Assembly: GCF_003259525.1 (NCBI RefSeq)
Contig: NZ_QLLO01000001.1
Coordinates: 496,001-560,000, forward strand
Origin: Olleya aquimaris
GTDB taxonomy: Bacteria > Bacteroidota > Bacteroidia > Flavobacteriales > Flavobacteriaceae
Length of the DNA stretch: 64,000 nucleotides
Reading direction: 5' to 3'
Below are positions 60,314 to 64,000 of the stretch, one piece after another; the stretch's first letter is position 1; each line of letters begins with the position of its first letter. The notes beneath the pieces are model-generated. The model worked only from the letters and a program-made list of their open reading frames with translations, did not search any database and had not been told where the DNA came from. Made by a program: the position numbers and the translations under genes.

Positions 60314-63300
60314 ATGAAAAACAAATTACTTAAAAGAATAATCCTACCAATACTATTAGTGTGTGGTAGTTTTGTTTATGCTCAAACCTCTGTGTCAGGT
60401 GTTGTCTCTGACGCAACAGGTCCATTATTTGGCGTAAATGTTATTGTGAAAGGAACATCAAATGGTGCACAGACTGATTTTGACGGAAATTATACGATAA
60501 ACAATGTGTCTAGTAATGATGTCCTAGTTTTTAGTTATGTTGGTTTTTCAACACAAGAAGTTCAGATTAATAATTTAACTACAATTAATGTTGTGTTAGA
60601 AGAGGATGCTGCACAATTAGATGAGGTAGTTATTATTGGATATGGTACAGCATCAGTTAAAGATGCAACTGGTTCTGTAGATGTTGTTGGTGAGAAAGAC
60701 TTTAACAGAGGTGTAACAACTTCTCCAGAGCAATTATTACAAGGTAGAACAGCTGGTGTACAAGTAACCACTTCTAGTGGTGAACCAGGTGCTAGTGCAT
60801 CTATTAGAATAAGAGGAGCTTCATCTGTAAGATCAGGAAATGACCCATTATATGTAATTGATGGTGTTCCATTCAATAATTCTTCAAATTCTCCAGGTTC
60901 TAGTACTGGTAATATTTCTGGTACAACTAGTGCAAAAAACCCTTTAAATTTTATTAATTCAGATGATATCGAATCTATTTCTATTTTAAAAGATGCGTCT
61001 GCAACTGCAATCTATGGTTCTCGTGCAGCTAATGGAGTTATTATTATTACAACTAAATCTGGAAAAAGAGGTGAAGGAAAATTAAATTATTCTTTTACAA
61101 CTACAACGTCTACTGTTGCTAATTCTTACGACTTGTTAAGTAGTAGTGCTTTTGCAAGTGCTAATCCTGCAGCAGATGCTGGATCTAGTGTAAATGCGTT
61201 TGATGAAATTACAAGATCAGCACCAACATCACAACACAACTTATCTTATTCTGGTGGATCAGAAAAAGGTAAATACAGAGTGTCTTTAGGGCTTTTAAAT
61301 CAAGAAGGTATAATTGAAAATACTGGCTTAGATAAATATACATTAAACACTAATATTTCTCAAAAATTCTTTGATGATTTTATTGAAGTATCTGCTAGTG
61401 TTACAGCATCGCAAATTAACAGTGAAGCTACAGCTTTATCAGAATCTATTGGTGCTGAAGGTGATTTAATGACCTCTGCATTAAAATGGAATCCTACACA
61501 ATCATTTTACAATGCAGATGGAACTTATTTTCAACCATCAGATAACCAAAGAAACCCTCTTGCTTTTCTAGATTACTTTAGTGATGATAGCGAAACAACT
61601 AAATTGTTTGGAAATGTAAAGGCTGCCATTAATTTTACTGATAATTTAAAATATGAATTTACTTATGGTTTTGACAGAACTAGTACTTATAGAGGTATTG
61701 GTGCCTCAAGATTATTAAATACTAATAACACTTTAGATAGAGGATTTGCTAGTGTGCAAAATTCAAGATTTTCTAATCAATTAATAACAAATACATTATC
61801 TTATAATAAAGATGTTAGCGAAGACTTTAATATCAACGCTGTAATTGGACATACTTATGAAAAGTACGAAGGTGGTGGAGAAAGTTTAGTGTTAAGAGAT
61901 TTTGATTTTGATGATCAAAACTTTTATTTAGAAAATATCTTTGCTGCAGAAACTATAGACAGAAATGGATATGCATCTGCTTCTTACGATCCTGTTGCAC
62001 GTGCTGTAGGATTTGTTCCAATATCGCTTCAATCATATTTTGCAAGAGGTATATTTAATTATAAAGGTAAATATATTTTAACTGCAACAGTAAGAGCTGA
62101 TGGTTCAAGTCGTTTTGGAGGGAATAATAAATATGGATATTTCCCATCTATAGCAGCAGCTTGGAAAATTCATGAAGAAGGATTCTTACCAGAAAGCATC
62201 AATGAACTTAAATTAAGAGCAGGTTGGGGTCAGACTGGTAATCAGCAGTTTAACGCTGAGGCTTCTAAAGATGTATTTGTACCTCAAGATGGAGGTGGTG
62301 TAACACGATTAAATATTGGTAACCCAGATTTAAAATGGGAAACAAGTACACAAATAAATCTTGGAGTTGATTTTGAACTTTACGATGGTGTAGTTTCTGG
62401 TAACATTGATTATTTTAGAAAAAATACAGGAGATTTATTATTTAGATTGCCTGTTTCTCAACCAGGACCAGTAGGATCTTTCACATGGTCAAACTTTGAT
62501 GATGAAATTGTAAATTCTGGTGTTGAAATTGGATTGAACTTTAAAGCAATTGAAAATGACAACTTTACATTAGATGTAGGAGGTAATATTTCCTTCTTAA
62601 AGAATGAAATTAATGGAAAAGATGCTTTTGCTAACTTTGGAACACCAACTGGTTTTGCTAGTGGTCAAGGACTTTCTGGAGAAAACTTACAATTACTATA
62701 TGATGGACAACCATTATATGCATTTTACTTACCTGTATTTGAAGGATTTGATTCAAGTGGGTCACCTGTTTATGCAGACACCAATGGAGATGGAGTTGTA
62801 GATACTAATTTTGATCAACCAGGTGGAGGTAGTGATAGGGCTTTTGTAGGTGATCCTAATCCAAATATTAATATTGGATTGTATTTAAGAGCTAGTTATA
62901 AAGACTGGGATTTTATTGCTAATGGTTATGGTGCTTACGGACACCAAATTTATAATAACACTGCAAATGCTTTATTTAATGCTAGTGCACTTAATAGAGG
63001 AGAAAATGTTATTACAAGTGTGGTTGGAAACGGAGAAGATCCAAGTTCTAGTCCAATAGTTTCTACGAGATTTTTAGAATCAGGAGATTTCTTTAGACTT
63101 TCTAATGCTAGTATAGGATATACACTAAATGGTGATAAATTAGGTAAAATTGGTCAATATTTATCTAGTGCTAGAATATCTTTAACAGGACAAAACTTAT
63201 TTATCATTACACCTTATAGTGGATTTGACCCTGAAGTAAATACTAATAAACAAGTAAATGGAGTTCCTTCATTTGGAATTGAATACTCTGGATATCCTAG

Positions 63301-63340
63301 AGCACGTTCATTTTCATTAGGATTAAATTTAAATTTTTAA
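60314..63340 (+). CDS. SusC/RagA-family TonB-dependent outer-membrane transporter (fructan locus)
   Basis: This 1008-residue beta-barrel imports glycan pieces with SusD. A signal peptide ends at V-Y-A-Q. A carboxypeptidase-regulatory-like N-terminal extension follows (V-S-G-V-V-S-D-A-T-G to about residue 95), then a TonB-box region (D-E-V-V-I-I-G-Y-G), the plug domain with S-I-R-I-R-G-A-S-S and A-T-A-I-Y-G-S-R-A-A-N-G, and a 22-strand barrel ending in aromatic F at L-N-L-N-F. Length and order are typical. Substrate is inferred as fructan from the adjacent GH32 gene and operator. Confidence 0.97.
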   Translation: MKNKLLKRIILPILLVCGSFVYAQTSVSGVVSDATGPLFGVNVIVKGTSNGAQTDFDGNYTINNVSSNDVLVFSYVGFSTQEVQINNLTTINVVLEEDAAQLDEVVIIGYGTASVKDATGSVDVVGEKDFNRGVTTSPEQLLQGRTAGVQVTTSSGEPGASASIRIRGASSVRSGNDPLYVIDGVPFNNSSNSPGSSTGNISGTTSAKNPLNFINSDDIESISILKDASATAIYGSRAANGVIIITTKSGKRGEGKLNYSFTTTTSTVANSYDLLSSSAFASANPAADAGSSVNAFDEITRSAPTSQHNLSYSGGSEKGKYRVSLGLLNQEGIIENTGLDKYTLNTNISQKFFDDFIEVSASVTASQINSEATALSESIGAEGDLMTSALKWNPTQSFYNADGTYFQPSDNQRNPLAFLDYFSDDSETTKLFGNVKAAINFTDNLKYEFTYGFDRTSTYRGIGASRLLNTNNTLDRGFASVQNSRFSNQLITNTLSYNKDVSEDFNINAVIGHTYEKYEGGGESLVLRDFDFDDQNFYLENIFAAETIDRNGYASASYDPVARAVGFVPISLQSYFARGIFNYKGKYILTATVRADGSSRFGGNNKYGYFPSIAAAWKIHEEGFLPESINELKLRAGWGQTGNQQFNAEASKDVFVPQDGGGVTRLNIGNPDLKWETSTQINLGVDFELYDGVVSGNIDYFRKNTGDLLFRLPVSQPGPVGSFTWSNFDDEIVNSGVEIGLNFKAIENDNFTLDVGGNISFLKNEINGKDAFANFGTPTGFASGQGLSGENLQLLYDGQPLYAFYLPVFEGFDSSGSPVYADTNGDGVVDTNFDQPGGGSDRAFVGDPNPNINIGLYLRASYKDWDFIANGYGAYGHQIYNNTANALFNASALNRGENVITSVVGNGEDPSSSPIVSTRFLESGDFFRLSNASIGYTLNGDKLGKIGQYLSSARISLTGQNLFIITPYSGFDPEVNTNKQVNGVPSFGIEYSGYPRARSFSLGLNLNF

Positions 63341-63350
63341 AAAAAGAATT

Positions 63351-64000
63351 ATGAAAAAACAATTAATTTTAGCATTAAGTGCTGTATTTATGTTTGCATG
63401 TACAGACCTTGAAGAAGATTTAGACGGACTTTTAGAAGAAAGTGGACTTTCAGATCAAGAAATAGTTTCTGGTCAAATTGCTTCAGCATATAACCAGTTG
63501 CGTTCATTTCAAACTGTAGGTAACCAGTATGTATTACAAGAGCATTCTACAGATGAAATGGCTGGTCCAACTCGTGGAGCAGACTGGGATGATGGTGGAG
63601 CATGGAGAGCATTACATTTACATTTATGGAATTCATCTCATCCTCAAGTAAATAATACATGGAACCAATTACTAGGTGGATTATTCTCTGCTATTGACGC
63701 CTTGTCAAGTAATCCAGGGGTTGAAGAAGAAGCAGTTGCAACGTTCTATATGAGCTTTTATATGTTCAATGCTTTAGATATATTTGGGCAAGTACCATTT
63801 AGAGAACCTGGTTCAAACTATGCAGATTTTCCAACAGTATTATCAAGAACAGAAGCAATAGATTATGCTATAAATTCTTTAGAAGCTGTATTTGATAATT
63901 TACCAGCAACATCAGAAAGTAATTCAGTAAATAGATATTCTGCAGCAACTTTGTTAGCTAAATTATATTTAAATAAAGCAGTTTACAAAGCTACTGATGC
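63351..64000 (+). CDS. SusD/RagB-family glycan-binding lipoprotein, cut by the window edge
   Basis: An open frame starts at the ATG of 63351, ten bases after susC, and runs off the right edge (216 codons visible). It begins with a lipoprotein signal (L-S-A-V-F-M-F-A-C, Cys 17). The N-terminal TPR-like helices of SusD follow, with A-S-A-Y-N-Q-L-R, a W-N-Q-L-L stretch, and F-D-I-F-G-Q-V-P-F-like text (here L-D-I-F-G-Q-V-P-F-R-E-P). It binds the polysaccharide at the surface and closes over SusC. The C-terminal half is outside the window. Confidence 0.93.
   Translation, partial: MKKQLILALSAVFMFACTDLEEDLDGLLEESGLSDQEIVSGQIASAYNQLRSFQTVGNQYVLQEHSTDEMAGPTRGADWDDGGAWRALHLHLWNSSHPQVNNTWNQLLGGLFSAIDALSSNPGVEEEAVATFYMSFYMFNALDIFGQVPFREPGSNYADFPTVLSRTEAIDYAINSLEAVFDNLPATSESNSVNRYSAATLLAKLYLNKAVYKATD

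Overview
The window is chromosomal DNA from a member of the Bacteroidota, almost certainly a marine Flavobacteriaceae. The evidence is the strong AT bias, secreted proteins with type IX secretion (T9SS) C-terminal sorting domains, a PorP/SprF-family protein, a SusC/SusD pair, the alternative complex III (act) operon, and promoters of the Bacteroidota form (TTTG, about 19 bases, TAnnTTTG). The species cannot be fixed from the sequence alone.

Layout. 1-4324: the last codons of an unidentified gene, a large secreted thermolysin-type (M4) metallopeptidase with a T9SS tail, and behind it a 34-codon fragment whose end resembles the end of the gene at the left edge. 4450-8289: a compact restriction-modification cassette of two different cytosine-C5 methyltransferases with an HNH-nuclease-like protein between them, all three overlapping. 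It runs head-on into polA (8295-11153, minus strand). 11290-13461: a secreted protein of five tandem ~124-residue repeats. 13576-19239 (minus strand): an apparent N-glycan salvage operon of GH92 mannosidase, FHS-type sugar transporter and glycosylasparaginase. 19373-26326: a metallophosphoesterase, a cysteine-free thioredoxin-like protein, a polysaccharide deacetylase with a DUF2723 membrane protein, tRNA-Gln with a partial copy of its own 3' end, and a universal stress protein. 26488-30944: rimP-nusA-infB behind a hairpin leader. 31023-31415: a SPOR-domain protein.

31629-43310 is one long respiratory operon, actABCDEF followed by cytochrome oxidase subunits II and I. It carries electrons from quinol through the alternative complex III to an aa3-type oxidase. 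43538-51123 is a cell-surface module: a giant repeat protein with a T9SS type B tail, its PorP/SprF-like partner and an OmpA-family protein with PD40 repeats. 51285-54791 holds ruvB, a cytochrome P450 and queG, with dispersed palindromic repeats at every junction. 54769-64000 is a fructan utilisation locus: LacI regulator, sugar porter, GH32 fructanase, PfkB fructokinase, SusC and a SusD cut by the window edge. Three operator-like palindromes lie in it.

The most noteworthy observations are the M-R-M cassette, the small dispersed repeat that has become coding sequence inside polA, the duplicated gene tail bracketing the peptidase, the duplicated tRNA-Gln 3' end, the helix-hairpin-helix tail on ActC, the His-rich segments in ActF and CoxA, and the LacI operator set. 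No CRISPR array, transposase, integrase, rRNA or prophage genes were seen.
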